Shown here one piece after another: positions 21,201-34,204 of a DNA stretch of 64,000 nt. How positions within the stretch are numbered: position 1 is the stretch's first letter; each line of letters begins with the position of its first letter. Where the stretch lies: positions 31,636,042 to 31,700,041 of the forward strand of contig CM060734.1 of the NCBI GenBank assembly GCA_030704615.1, written 5' to 3'. This stretch comes from Takakia lepidozioides. Taxonomy: Eukaryota; Streptophyta; Takakiopsida; Takakiales; Takakiaceae. The notes beneath the pieces are model-generated. The model searched no databases, had not been told where the DNA came from, and worked only from the letters and a program-made list of their open reading frames with translations. A program made the position numbers and the translations under genes.

Positions 21201-22316
21201 GCAGACATAGGAACAGTTTCATCACCTATGAGTAGCAAAGGTATATATGCTTGTCTAGTGATGAAAAAAAAAAGAGAGTTTCTTCCTTTAGAGTTCCAGA
21301 CCATGTGAGTACCTTCGGGACTCTATACCAGCAGGGTTGCCCCCTCCGTGTGATTGAGTTGTCCATTATGTCGTCCTCCACCAGAAAGTACCCTTGCAGC
21401 TGCCCATCACACCAAGATCAAGAAGTATGTCAGGACAGATACAAGCGGCAGCATTCCTCACAGAGATAATCAGATCGCTTGGCGACCACCTACCTTGGTC
21501 CCACTTAAACAAAGCACTTGCTTACATTAGCGCTGCACATCTCGTATGGGAAGTCCTATCATTTACTTGGGAAAGCCAGTAGAGTGTGATAATGCCAGGC
21601 TTCCAAAAGCGCTAAAAGAGTGAGTCATACCCACTCTATGCACCAACCAAGGGTACATGCATTGAAGACATCTTTCTCAGAAAGCTTCCCTCCGCTTTTC
21701 AGCAGTCGCAGGCTATCAATCACTGACAATCCCCTGTTCAGTTTGCCTGCGCAAATACAATAAAGTAGGCCCTTGACGCTCCTTAATCAGATCCCCAAGG
21801 CAAACTACACAGTTCTTACCACCACTCCCTGCGCAAACCATTTCCTTTGCATGTGGTAACCAAAGATGACCGAGCTATAGAAGGGATTCACATGTGCATA
21901 TCAAAAGAGAGACACGATACGCACCTCCGGGAACAGTGTAGTCCAACATCTGTGCAGACATACACACAACCGCACAAACAAGAGTAAGTCTATCAAGATG
22001 TGACTCCGGAATCTTGAGAAAATACAAGAATACATCCATCGGTTCATATCATTCCCACCGAACTCCCGTGAAATGACATTCTATATTCACCCTCAGCTAA
22101 CACATGCATCATCACGGGCAAAGTCGGGCTTACCTCCTCAACCCAAGCTCGAGACTCATCGGTGTACTGGAAAACCTCAGAATCAGTCAAGAGCTCCGAC
22201 TTGAGCTGCTTGTAGACCTCCAAGAACTTGCTCTTGTCTGTGCCAGCATTAGTCTTGATATGATCACGTGTCCCATTGGTGACAGAGACAGGGGAGGGGG
22301 CCAAATCTGTACTCAT
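18235..22316 (-). CDS. FPS: Farnesyl diphosphate synthase, 367 aa, 13 exons
   Basis: Exons on the minus strand: 22,134-22,316; 21,925-21,949; 21,631-21,746; 21,313-21,399; 21,025-21,141; 20,783-20,871; 20,475-20,526; 20,119-20,217; 19,995-20,039; 19,577-19,666; 19,220-19,291; 18,927-19,007; 18,235-18,282. All introns are GT-AG and phases join to one open frame. The enzyme condenses DMAPP/GPP with IPP to give farnesyl diphosphate in the cytosolic mevalonate route (sterols, sesquiterpenes, prenylation). The first Asp-rich motif DDIMD is at residues 117-121, preceded by the aromatic pair YF that limits chain length to C15. The second motif DDFLD is at 257-261, and the C-terminus ends in the eukaryotic FPS hallmark KIYKRQK. 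The N-terminus has ~25 extra residues before KSKFLEVY; no clear transit peptide. Start chosen at the first ATG after CTTACCTCC-free leader; an upstream frame extension lacks a better start. Confidence 0.95.
21128..21242 (-). repeat. ~57-bp tandem duplication across an FPS 3' splice site
   Basis: TATGAGGCCAACCTGCA followed by AGTAGCAAAGGT is repeated with a 57-bp step (starting at about 21,129 and 21,186). The copy nearer the gene's 3' end is the real exon 5 acceptor (CAG/GTTGGCCTCATAG). The upstream copy is a second CAG/GTTGGCCTCATAG. Use of the upstream site would meet an in-frame stop after about nine codons. Confidence 0.8.
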
Positions 22317-22754
22317 TGTAATCCCAATCTCCCCGTCTCCCCCTTCCAATCCTTTATCCAACCTCCTCACAATTCCTCTCAGCCCTCGCGCCCTGGATTC
22401 TTTCTTTCCCCTCGAATCCCTTCCTTCACTGTCAGTTTCACGTTCCTGTTCTATATGCGCTTTCTTTGTCTTCTGGCCTCGCCACAGTACGCCGGCTGCG
22501 ACCCTATTCCAGCGCTCTGACCACCAGTTTTGTTTTTTATTCCGGTTTTCATTTATTTATTTCGATATATTTTCTCCGTTCTTCAGTTCCGTTTTTCCCG
22601 TTTCTGTTTCCGTTCGGAGGGCTCCCCTATTTTCAGGGAACGGGAAAACCGTTCAAGGTCGTTATAGATGAAATTATGGATGAGGATGATTTCTGTGACT
22701 GGTAATCTTCCGTCTCCTTCGAAGCGTATATCCCAAGATGCGATCGCTCGATCG
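22317..22754 (-). promoter_or_regulatory. FPS upstream region
   Basis: About 440 bp upstream of the FPS start, pyrimidine-rich on the plus strand, holding no other gene. No TATA box could be assigned with confidence. Confidence 0.35.
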
Positions 22755-22778
22755 TCTCTCTCTCTCTCTCTCTCTCTC
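22755..22778. repeat. (CT)n microsatellite
   Basis: A run of about 12 CT repeats upstream of FPS; GA on the FPS strand. Confidence 0.95.
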
Positions 22779-22837
22779 ACATCATCCGCAAATTCCAGAA
22801 CACTTCAGCTACAGATGTGGCCACAATCAATTCAAGA

Positions 22838-22858
22838 TCTCTCTCTCTCTCTCTCTCT
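22838..22858. repeat. (CT)n microsatellite
   Basis: A second run of about 10 CT repeats, 60 bp beyond the first. Confidence 0.95.
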
Positions 22859-22999
22859 TTCTCAATCTCAGGATGTCTTTCATGCTACGTGAGTCAATTT
22901 TGTCATCGTGCCAAAGTTTATGGTTCTACTTTTTCCGTCACCCCTTGGGTCCGTTTTGCGTGTGGGCGTGTGTACAGATCTGACTGGAAACCATCCTCC

Positions 23000-25870
23000 T
23001 GTACTAATTCACACATTACGTGGAAGAGAACTTAGTGAGTTCATGCAATTGACAAGTTTATTCCGACAGTGCTTTTGAGCAAGAATTCCGAAATGCAAGT
23101 ACCTCTCACTCTCCGATGCGTGCAAGGTGTGTGAGCAGTGCGGTCGAATCTCCTTCTTTTTGAATGCAGCTCTCTGCCCTGAGGGAATTTCTCCTCCCAC
23201 AAGGTGATTTCATCCTGCCATGACAAAGGAAAGCTGGACCTTTTCGTGTTTTGCTCCAGCTGTCCGTTAATCTTCAGCTCCTTCCTCTCCCACAGACCTT
23301 GTGGCCGCCAGAGGGTATTGGGACGTAAGCCGACGTCAGGAGCTCCAACAGTGACTGTTGGACCAGGCCCTGATTTTGATCGGTATGCTGCTGTCCAACA
23401 TTTGAGATGTCTGACGAAACAACTCTGAGGTACCAGATTTCTTGATATTAAGCACAAGCAGACTTGGTCAGACCCTTCCAGCCTCCGCCACAGGATATCA
23501 ACTCTTTACGCTGCAATAGTATGATTTGAGTGAAAAACCCTTTGCCCTCCTGGTGCCGGAAGATACTGCAGCAGAGAGGGACAACACTCTCGCCGATCGA
23601 TCTCGAAGGAACATACAATCACGAAGCTGATCGTGTGAAATTCTCCCTGCTTTCTTGGCCAATGGCTGGCCAATGTGCCGACAGTTACATGCCGTCGATC
23701 TAATAGGAACAGGATTTGAACCCTCGGCTGGGCCCATTGCAATAGGAAGCATCTTCCAACTGATCAGTCCATGCATGCCTGGAATGTGTTCCTGGTGTTT
23801 GACACGCAGGAAATATTCGCACATTTGTGAGAGGGAGAGAGGATTTGATCGGGAGGAGGGATTTGGATGACGAGAAAAAAGATCTACTGGAGAAGAGGAG
23901 GAGGATTCTACGCACTCCATGCAAAGGACGAGGGAAGTGCAATCTCATGAGGTCAGGTAGATCTGTTTGTTATGGTGGTGGTGGCACCAAAAGCACGGCC
24001 GAGCATGCTCTGCACTTACAATGGGTGCTTTCATAGCTCGCCGGTCCGTCGCTCTTTGTCTACGAGCTTTCTTGTACTGGATTGTGCTGTGTAAATGCCA
24101 AGAATTATGTAAAATGGACTCGAATCAAGCTGACAACCTTAGGAGAAATGATTTGGAAAATCTTTTTGTCTCTATGTTACGGTTATTTGAGCCATGAGCT
24201 TATTTGTAGCCGTTACGAAGTTCCTTCTTTCCCTTTCCACTTCGCATCTCTCTTGCTGTGCCCTGATTGATCCTTCTTTCAAGGACCCACTTGCCTCCGT
24301 CCTCTTTTCCCCTACAAGAAGATATTTTCTTATATATTATGATATCACAGGATACCATTGTCTTGTCAGAGATTACCTGTCCTTAAGTAGCAGAGGCCTT
24401 CAGGTACGAAGTCTTAGCAATAGACTCCACCACCGAGGTGACATATTTTTGGTTCTTTCTTTATCTGTGGACCATGCACACTCTAGACCTCATGTGGATG
24501 ATAAATTTCTTCTCTCTTACTCTCTCTGCAAGGATGTGGCAAAACTCCACACCCAATGTAGGTGGGTCAGTATCCTCCAGGGATTGTGCCCTCAAGGGTT
24601 TTTGTCATAGCATTCAGTGTTCACTGTGAATGAGCGTTCTCTCTACAGGGCTACAGCAAGCAATTTCTAGTAAATACATCATCCTCACTGTTATGCAAGC
24701 CGATTACCTTGGGTGTAGCATTCTCATTATATCTTTGGTCTCATATGTATGTTTAAGTTTTACTAGGCTCTCACATAGATCTCTCATCATCTTGCAAGTG
24801 TATCGTCTGAAGTAATGTTATCATGACACATCAGCTGGGTAGTTTACCTTTGATAAGCTATGGACACAGCTGAACTTAAAAAGATGGTATCAGTCTGTTT
24901 ACAAGTGTGTTCTGCTTGGATGAAGAAAACATCCGACTACAAATTTGGATAACTCTGCCTCTCAAAGTGCTAGCCAACAGTGTCCCCCTACTTTCAGCAT
25001 GTAACAGAAACTTGCGAATAGAGTACTTGTATAAAGCTATACCCATGTTTATGAGCAGGCATTTACAATCATAGAGTGGTTAAGATGCAATATTCGTGTA
25101 CCCACATAGATAAGATTTTGCAGCAAACTCAGTGCCATGGAGAGCTCTCTGAACCTGCTTGCACCCATCATGTTACCAGGGTGGAGGGTGTTGTACTCTT
25201 ACAATGATGTTTATTCTTCTTTCATGATGTGCCAATGGCTGCCAACTCACCCTTTTCTCCTTATCCTGCAGGAAGGCTCTTTTCCGTCTGTCAAAAATGG
25301 TCATGAGACTTCCCTTTTTAATTGTTTTTCTAATTCTGTTTCCTGGTTGATAGCATGGTCAGCATCACCAGTTTAGAGAGGAAAAATGAAATAGACAAGG
25401 GGATAGATGGCAGGAGAAAAGTCAGACACGTGTCCCCCGACTACCTTTTACTTGACATAGTGCATGTGCACAGCCGCAGCCGATCCATCAGGGGACCAAG
25501 GGTTCAATATGATCCAAAAGACTAATAATTCTGGCAGTGCAACTCCTGCTGACTCCTCTCCCCCACCATGAAACATGGGAATGCCAATAGTGCAGCAGTG
25601 TGAGATGGATGGCACAGGATGGGGAGAAAGAAGACAGAAGGACAGAGAATGTACAAAGAAATCAACAGTAAATGAGGCCACACCAATGCTTGACAGAGTA
25701 GAAAAACCAAAACTCTCTGACACAAGTAAGGGACAACAGCCTGGAACAAGCAAATATTGCAGAAAGATGACATAAGGCAAACCTCTGATTCAGACAACCA
25801 CCTGAGTACAACATGAAGAGAAAGAAACAAAGAAAGGAAGGAAATGAAATGAAATGGTACTTTATAACGT
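23000..25870. other. Intergenic with unrecognised open frames
   Basis: Minus-strand frames at 23,041-23,457 (138 codons) and 23,498-23,920 (140 codons) are the longest. Neither shows a motif I know, and no splice structure joining them is evident. 24,000-25,450 shows nothing gene-like. They are listed for completeness only. Confidence 0.3.
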
Positions 25871-25899
25871 CCGCGGAAAGCTCATAGAGCTTATGGGAC

Positions 25900-26160
25900 A
25901 AAATGGTAACATGAGAGAGGAACAAGTCCAGAAACCACAATTGGTGTTCTAGCGAATGTCGAAGGGTGAAGGCCTCGTGCAGGTAGGCTGCCAAGCCTTT
26001 TTGATCCTCATAGTGGAAGACATCAGTGAGAGTTTGGGTTCCACTGAATAAATAGTGGAATCTCCCACGGATCTCGTAGTATAGAGGGCAGTAGAAGAAG
26101 AAGTGTTCTTCAGTTTCGATTTCCTGGCTGCGCCCTATGCAAGCTGGACATAGGAAGAAA
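25900..26160 (-). pseudogene. LINE ORF2 C-terminal zinc-finger fragment
   Basis: The minus strand reads CPACIGRSQEIETEEHFFFYCPLYYEIRGRF. This is the C-x2-C...E.H....C pattern (zf-RVT type) found after the RT of many LINEs, followed by an aliphatic stretch. It is an isolated fragment between FPS and OPR; no RT is nearby. Confidence 0.55.
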
Positions 26161-26535
26161 GGAAGACACTTTATGACGTCAATGGAAAGCTCAACTGTTC
26201 CAAAGGAAGAAAGAAAGATCCAATTACACACTGCCACAGGCAGCAAAATGATGCATATGTACATGATCCATTACATTGTATCTTCCTCTTTCAAGCATTT
26301 ACCTTCACTTGTAACTCAGCTGCTAAGTAGTAATTGTAAAAAAACAGTGAAATGATAAAACTGGATGGAGGAATAGTTCAGATAATTCTCCCTCCCTCTT
26401 TGGGCAAATTGCTGGATGTCAATATCTTCTTTCTCTCTTTTATTGGGAGTGCCAGACAGCTTACCGACATAGCTTGTGAAACTCCATCTGACGGAGCTCT
26501 CCTCCGCCAATATTTTTGGCCACCATGTCCATCAA

Positions 26536-29142
<2,607 letters not shown>

Positions 29143-29220
29143 CTCCTCGACTCTCTCGATCGCCCCCCTCTGTCTTCCCCCACCTACTCCCCTCTCAAAA
29201 ACAATACAGAGACTTTGCAA

Positions 29221-29240
29221 TCTCTCTCTCTCTCTCTCTC
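29221..29240. repeat. (CT)n microsatellite in the OPR leader
   Basis: Ten CT units lie about 80 bp upstream of the OPR ATG (GA on the gene strand), probably in the 5' UTR. Confidence 0.9.
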
Positions 29241-30308
29241 AGTCACTGGCACTTCTCGACTGGAGCTGCCCAGCTTTGTGCTTGTGTAGGTGTCTGCAGT
29301 AAAGAGGCTCCACCACACTCGCCAACTTTATGCTGTCCAGTCCTCTCTCCCTCAAACACTTGGCTCCTTCCCTCACTCTTTCTGATTGGAAAGGTCGGAA
29401 ACTACTTGGGGGGGCTGCACCTGCACCCCTCAATGCTGAAAGCTGCAATCGCTGACAGTTACTCTGCCGCACACACCGCACAAAAGGTCAAAAAGCTCCC
29501 CGACATCGCCGACGGGTTCCTTCCTGTGCAATTTCGCTCTGTGGGACACGAAAGCTGATTCTCTCCCGGGTTTGAACCGAGGACCACCCGCGTTGCTGAA
29601 GTAAAAGCAAACATAGGTGCACATGGAGAAGTCATGGGCAGGGCTAAAATCATATGAAGGGAAGCTCTGATTGGCACGAAAGTTTTTTTGTGCTTACACA
29701 AACCTGCCCACTACCGTACAACCGGAGCGATTGACAATTCAACGGTTCAGATCTTTTCACCGAATTTTCTAATACGGTTTTGTGCTTGCCCCTTTGAAAT
29801 TGGGAAATTTGACCCCCCAAATTGGCCATACAAAGCAGCCCACATGAGAACATGTCAGAAAAAGCTGAAATTTTCAGGGCAGGTGTCTTACTGGTTTGTG
29901 TCATGTCAAAACATTTCACAGCTGGGAAATTCGATAAGAAAAGCTGTGTTTTTTACCCCATTGTAAATAGGAAATTTGTTTTTGGCCCAACTTTCAACAT
30001 TATAATCTTGCAATCCCGCGGGTCGATTTGGACCAGACTTTTTGTGGTCATAGCTGGGGTAGGTAGGAAAATATTACAACCGTCAGTTTTACAGGGCCTG
30101 AGTAAATCTCAAGATATAAATTATTTAGTGGGGAAGGGTCAATTTTTGGGGGTGGACCCAAAAATTGGGGTTAGTCCTTTAGGGGTTAAGATTTAGGACT
30201 ATAGATAGATTGATACAATTGATAGAAGCTCTGGGTGGTAAGGTGGTTCAAGCTTAAAACAAGCTTTTAGTTTCTAATTGGACAACACAGGTGTCACCTA
30301 AGGATGTA
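29241..30308. other. No gene seen; possible 5' LTR before a primer-binding site
   Basis: 29,300-29,700 has short minus-strand frames without motifs. It also holds a B-box-like GGTTCAAACCC on the minus strand at about 29,565, too weak for a tRNA call. 29,750-30,308 precedes a retroelement primer site and may be a degraded LTR; its 5' border and TATA box were not found. Confidence 0.35.
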
Positions 30309-30319
30309 TGGTATCAGAG
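30309..30319 (+). promoter_or_regulatory. Retrotransposon primer-binding site (tRNA-iMet type)
   Basis: TGGTATCAGAG matches the start of the common plant LTR primer site complementary to the 3' end of initiator tRNA-Met. About 100 bp on, MSHEAVRSKKEQPSNVP begins at ATG 30,409 and then meets stops, as a decayed gag would. It is read as a relic copia-type 5' end. Confidence 0.6.
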
Positions 30320-31900
30320 TGTTAGATTGATTTCAACTTATTAAAAGCCAACTTACGTATGGTTCTAGTAGCTCTAGGTGAGGATCCAAAGTAACACTAG
30401 ATCCATCATGTCGCACGAAGCAGTCAGATCTAAGAAAGAGCAGCCATCTAATGTTCCCAATTAATACAACAGTTCCAAGAGTAGATACTAGTTTGTTTTC
30501 AAAATGAGCAAATGGAGGCTATCATATAGAGTAGGAGTTGGCGACCCGAATAGAGAGAGAGTCGTTCAATGGGTTAAAAAAGAACTGGATTTGCAGAATG
30601 TGGCCATGTGAAACATCACTTTGACTCCGAAGCAGAAAAGGCAGAGGAGAAGGTCCGAGCGGAGTCTACGGACAGCTCCAAGGATCTGATACAAGTGAAA
30701 AAATGACGACATTCCAGACTGGGTGAGGTCCTCTTGTTGCCCCAACAAAAAGAAAAGGTCTAGTCCACAAAACCCATTGGGATTAGGGAGATATCTGCTG
30801 TCATGTACCAACGGAAGTGACATATTGCACTGTCTACCGTGCGAGAAGAGCAGTTATGGATTTTTGAGAGAGGGGCTTAAGCAGAAGGGTTTTGGAGGTG
30901 TTCTGTACTTGGCCAAAATTGTCAAAATCTCTAGTTGTTCATGCCTATCATGTAGATGAACTGTGCTTTCGATGGAACCCAGCAAGGGATGCTGGACCTT
31001 CATTGGCCCTCTGCCTACCTTGATACATTTCCCGTGTACAACAAGCGTGTAATTAGTTCGGAACTATTACGAATGTCCACATGAGCGTCTCAGGTCAGAG
31101 AATCCATGGCAGGTGCCCTTCTTGAATTCCGCAGAAGGGCTGGTTGGAGCTCCTGCATGCGCACCAGAAACATCAAACGTTGATATTAATCACAGATGCG
31201 AGTGCATTTCTTTGCTCAAGTTACCAAGTCCTGTTGTACATGCAGAGACCGTTGGAGACACGATTTCCCATATGTTACTCTCAATATACATTGCCTCATC
31301 ACACGACAAACACGCTGAAATTTCTCCACGTGACGGAAATGCTCATAGGCGTGACCCACAGAAGGCGCCCATGGGTCCACAACGTTCAAAGCCTTGTAAT
31401 TAGGTCAAACATATCCAACATTGGTCCATTTATTTGAGAGACCATAATTGCTTTGTCTATCAGTTATGCCGATGGGGTGGGGACGCCATGAGTTGATTTA
31501 GTAGTTGGGAAACTATTAAAAGCAAGCTTGTATACTGGATGCTGCCAAAACCACTGAGCAGCGTGAAGGAAATGACGAACTTCCAAAATTTGTCCCAAGA
31601 TACTTATTTAAGCTGGCTTCTGCAGGCGTTATGTTCTCCTTTGTCTTCCAGTGTACAAGTACCTCTGAGATCAGATTGCTTATACATTTCACAATCACCC
31701 TTAGAAAGCCCGTGTTGCAACAATCAGAGAGAATAGAGAAAAAGCAAGAAACGTTGCAGCTTTTACATACTGGTTAATCATCTAAGGAAATTACAATTTT
31801 TCCTTCACTAAAGGTACCCAGATCAGATGAACTTGCGTCACACGGTTAATCAGACTCTAGAGATGGAAATGAATTGTCAAAACATGCCTTGAAAACACTA
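30320..31900. other. Probable retroelement debris, no gene
   Basis: Short plus-strand frames contain isolated hints only, such as ILITDASAF near 31,180, reminiscent of the RNase H LxTDAS motif. They are broken by stops. No cellular gene is visible. Confidence 0.35.
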
Positions 31901-31923
31901 AACATGAAGACGAACAGTTTACA

Positions 31924-32607
31924 CTACCTGGATCCATAAGTTTGTGCTCTGGGTCTCAGTTGGTCTATCCTTGAATGACTTCGTGACCTATTCAAAAAGT
32001 GTGGCGAAATACGATCTTCAGATATGCTTTCCAGCCCAGGTCGCCAACTCTTGCTCGCTCTGATAAATCGATGACCATCTGATAAAGACTTGCAGGGCGC
32101 CATCTCCGAGTTCCAGAATTCTTCGAGCTGGTCCTCATGAAATGATGGCATTCTACCGCTCTCCTGCTTTGGCATACCTGACTTGGTTGAAAATCCCTGC
32201 TTAAACTTATCGACATTTCCTGCCCACTCCTTGGACTCCTCAATTGTCCGAAGTGGGGAACCCAAATTGTGCTCAAAAGTGTCCTCATCAGAACCTGTAT
32301 TACTGGACACGAATTTTTCCTGGCGCTCACAGCAGCGAGGAGGATGGAGTGGACTACCGGGTAAGACACTGGGGAGAGGGAGGAGAAAGTAAGTGTGGCC
32401 TCTCTTAAGCTCCATCTCTAAAGGAAGCATTGACATCCCCCGGTTTGAGGGAGTACCATCAAAGCCGCTGGCTTGACACACAAAGTGGTGGGGATGGGCT
32501 AGCAAAAGGTCGGCCACACTGACAGAATGCGCGAAGGTCGCAACCCGGCCATCAGCATGAATCACCCTTATTGATTGCCCCAAACACGTCGCAACTGTGT
32601 TGCCCAT
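31924..32607 (-). CDS. PADRE-domain (DUF4228) protein, 227 aa
   Basis: A single-exon frame starts with MGNTVATCLGQ at ATG 32,607. Family features: an N-terminal MGN with Cys (possible myristoylation/palmitoylation), IRVIHADGRV, a VADLLLAHPHHFVC strand, then LKRGHTYFLLPLPSVL near residue 70. The C-terminal two thirds is Ser/Arg/Glu-rich and probably disordered, ending RSRSHSRIDQLRPRAQTYGSR. PADRE proteins are plant-specific, and many respond to pathogens and abiotic stress; molecular activity is unknown. The stop TAG overlaps CAG/GTAGTG, which resembles a donor, so a longer spliced form is possible but less likely. It is divergently placed from nothing obvious; upstream 32.6-34.2 kb is non-coding. 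Confidence 0.85.
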   Translation of the reverse strand: MGNTVATCLGQSIRVIHADGRVATFAHSVSVADLLLAHPHHFVCQASGFDGTPSNRGMSMLPLEMELKRGHTYFLLPLPSVLPGSPLHPPRCCERQEKFVSSNTGSDEDTFEHNLGSPLRTIEESKEWAGNVDKFKQGFSTKSGMPKQESGRMPSFHEDQLEEFWNSEMAPCKSLSDGHRFIRASKSWRPGLESISEDRISPHFLNRSRSHSRIDQLRPRAQTYGSR

Positions 32608-34204
32608 TTCTCTGTTGCTTGACTGTCAAAGTAAGTGTGTGCACTGTTATCTCTCTCCCATTCCCTCCAGAGCCATATTCAACTTGCTTGTTCCCTCACG
32701 TAAACCCTCCACAATTTGCTGCTACAGATTCCAGGTACACGAGGATTCCACTATCGTTCCAGTGATGCGCAACTATTGCATTAGACCATACGTAGTTTTG
32801 GCTAGCTAACCCACATGATGTCAATCACACTATTTCATAAGTCCAACCTTTGAGAGATGGAATTCACACCTACAGAGAGAGTACTACGCCCTATCGTCAC
32901 AAACCCGCAAGTTGAAGCATCGTCAGTTGTGTCACGGACTTCATTTCCACGTTACAGCACAAGCTATCACATTTTATATCACCTGAGGTCCATGTACAAT
33001 ACGAGCACATAGAATAGAAATTACAAGAGAACCAACTAAACCTTGGCGGGCAGGGAAGAGAGAGAGAGGTCCACAGCTCAGAGAGCTTGTTCAAGTCTAA
33101 TTTCGCTTCATGTTCACACGGATTGTAACTCCTGTCAAAACAGACAGACACGCAAGAAAGAAATTTGAAGGAGACTGAGATAGATATCCAGTCTGTTGGG
33201 TACCCAGAAGTTCACTATCAGACACCCTTGGAAAATCAGCAAGGCGGCGTCTAAAACTACTCAAGGGAAGAGAAAGAAGTGGTGGGGACGTGGGGACGAG
33301 GGTGGTCGATGGTGGCAGGGAATCTGGGCGATGTCAGGGTCTTACCAAGTTTGGGACTGTCTGCGCCGTTGTTGTACATAAGAAGGGGACCACCCACAAA
33401 ATGCAACAGTATCCAAAGATTTAGACTGGATCGTGTGCTGCCACTGTCATCCTGCATTCCTCATTCCTTATATTTAGGATACCACAACTACGGCCCTTCA
33501 TATCACAGGGCTGACGGAACTAACTTTGACCTAGCAGCAGCTGACATGGCAGCTATGTTTTCGCCCATAACTCTCAGCGTCAACACCTGCCTGGTTAAAT
33601 AAAGTTAGCGTCAGGGAATTTGCAAGCATATGCAGGATTCGGAAACAGGAAATGGAGTGGGTTTTCCGGTACTCAAATCTACAAAGGAAATCTTCAGCCA
33701 GGTTAAGATATAAGCCCCCCCAAAATCTTGTGTAATGGGGCAACTCACACCTGAAGGTTCCCTCGAAATTTTGCGAGGAGAATGGCCAACTTGACAAGGA
33801 ACAAGGGAATTAGGAACACCAGAGTCCATATGTTTCTGTAGCTAAAAGGTGGCAAATTGCATGTTGAGACCTTGTTGAGCTTCACTCTAGTCCGCCTTTG
33901 TGAAATGACTTACAGAGAGGTAGAATAAGTGCAAGACTCTGGCACAGGTGAAATACCCAGGACCTACAAAAGAGGCACCAAGGAATTGTCCAAATGATCG
34001 TGAAATGTGTTTGGTAGGTGGGGGAGGTATGGATCCTGTAAATTTCGGCTTAGCCATTGTAGAAAGTCAATAGAAGAGGTTTTTATGGCTCACAAAAAAA
34101 ATACAACATTCCAATACGCATGGTGAAATTCATTGAGATACGATCCATGTATAGGGTGTACATTGCAGTCAAATGCACAAAGACTCAAACCAGGACATGG
34201 GTCG
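32608..34204. other. Intergenic between PADRE and WD40 genes
   Basis: This holds the PADRE promoter side and the 3' side of the WD40 gene. Short frames (for example 33,279-33,602 plus) carry no recognisable motifs. Confidence 0.45.

Noticed and set aside
29515-29600. B-box-like GGTTCAAACCC on the minus strand, possible tRNA or SINE
   Set aside because: No A box or acceptor stem could be matched.
30590-31270. Possible DIRS- or retrovirus-like RNase H (ILITDASAF)
   Set aside because: Only one short motif, broken frames, no RT motif in order.
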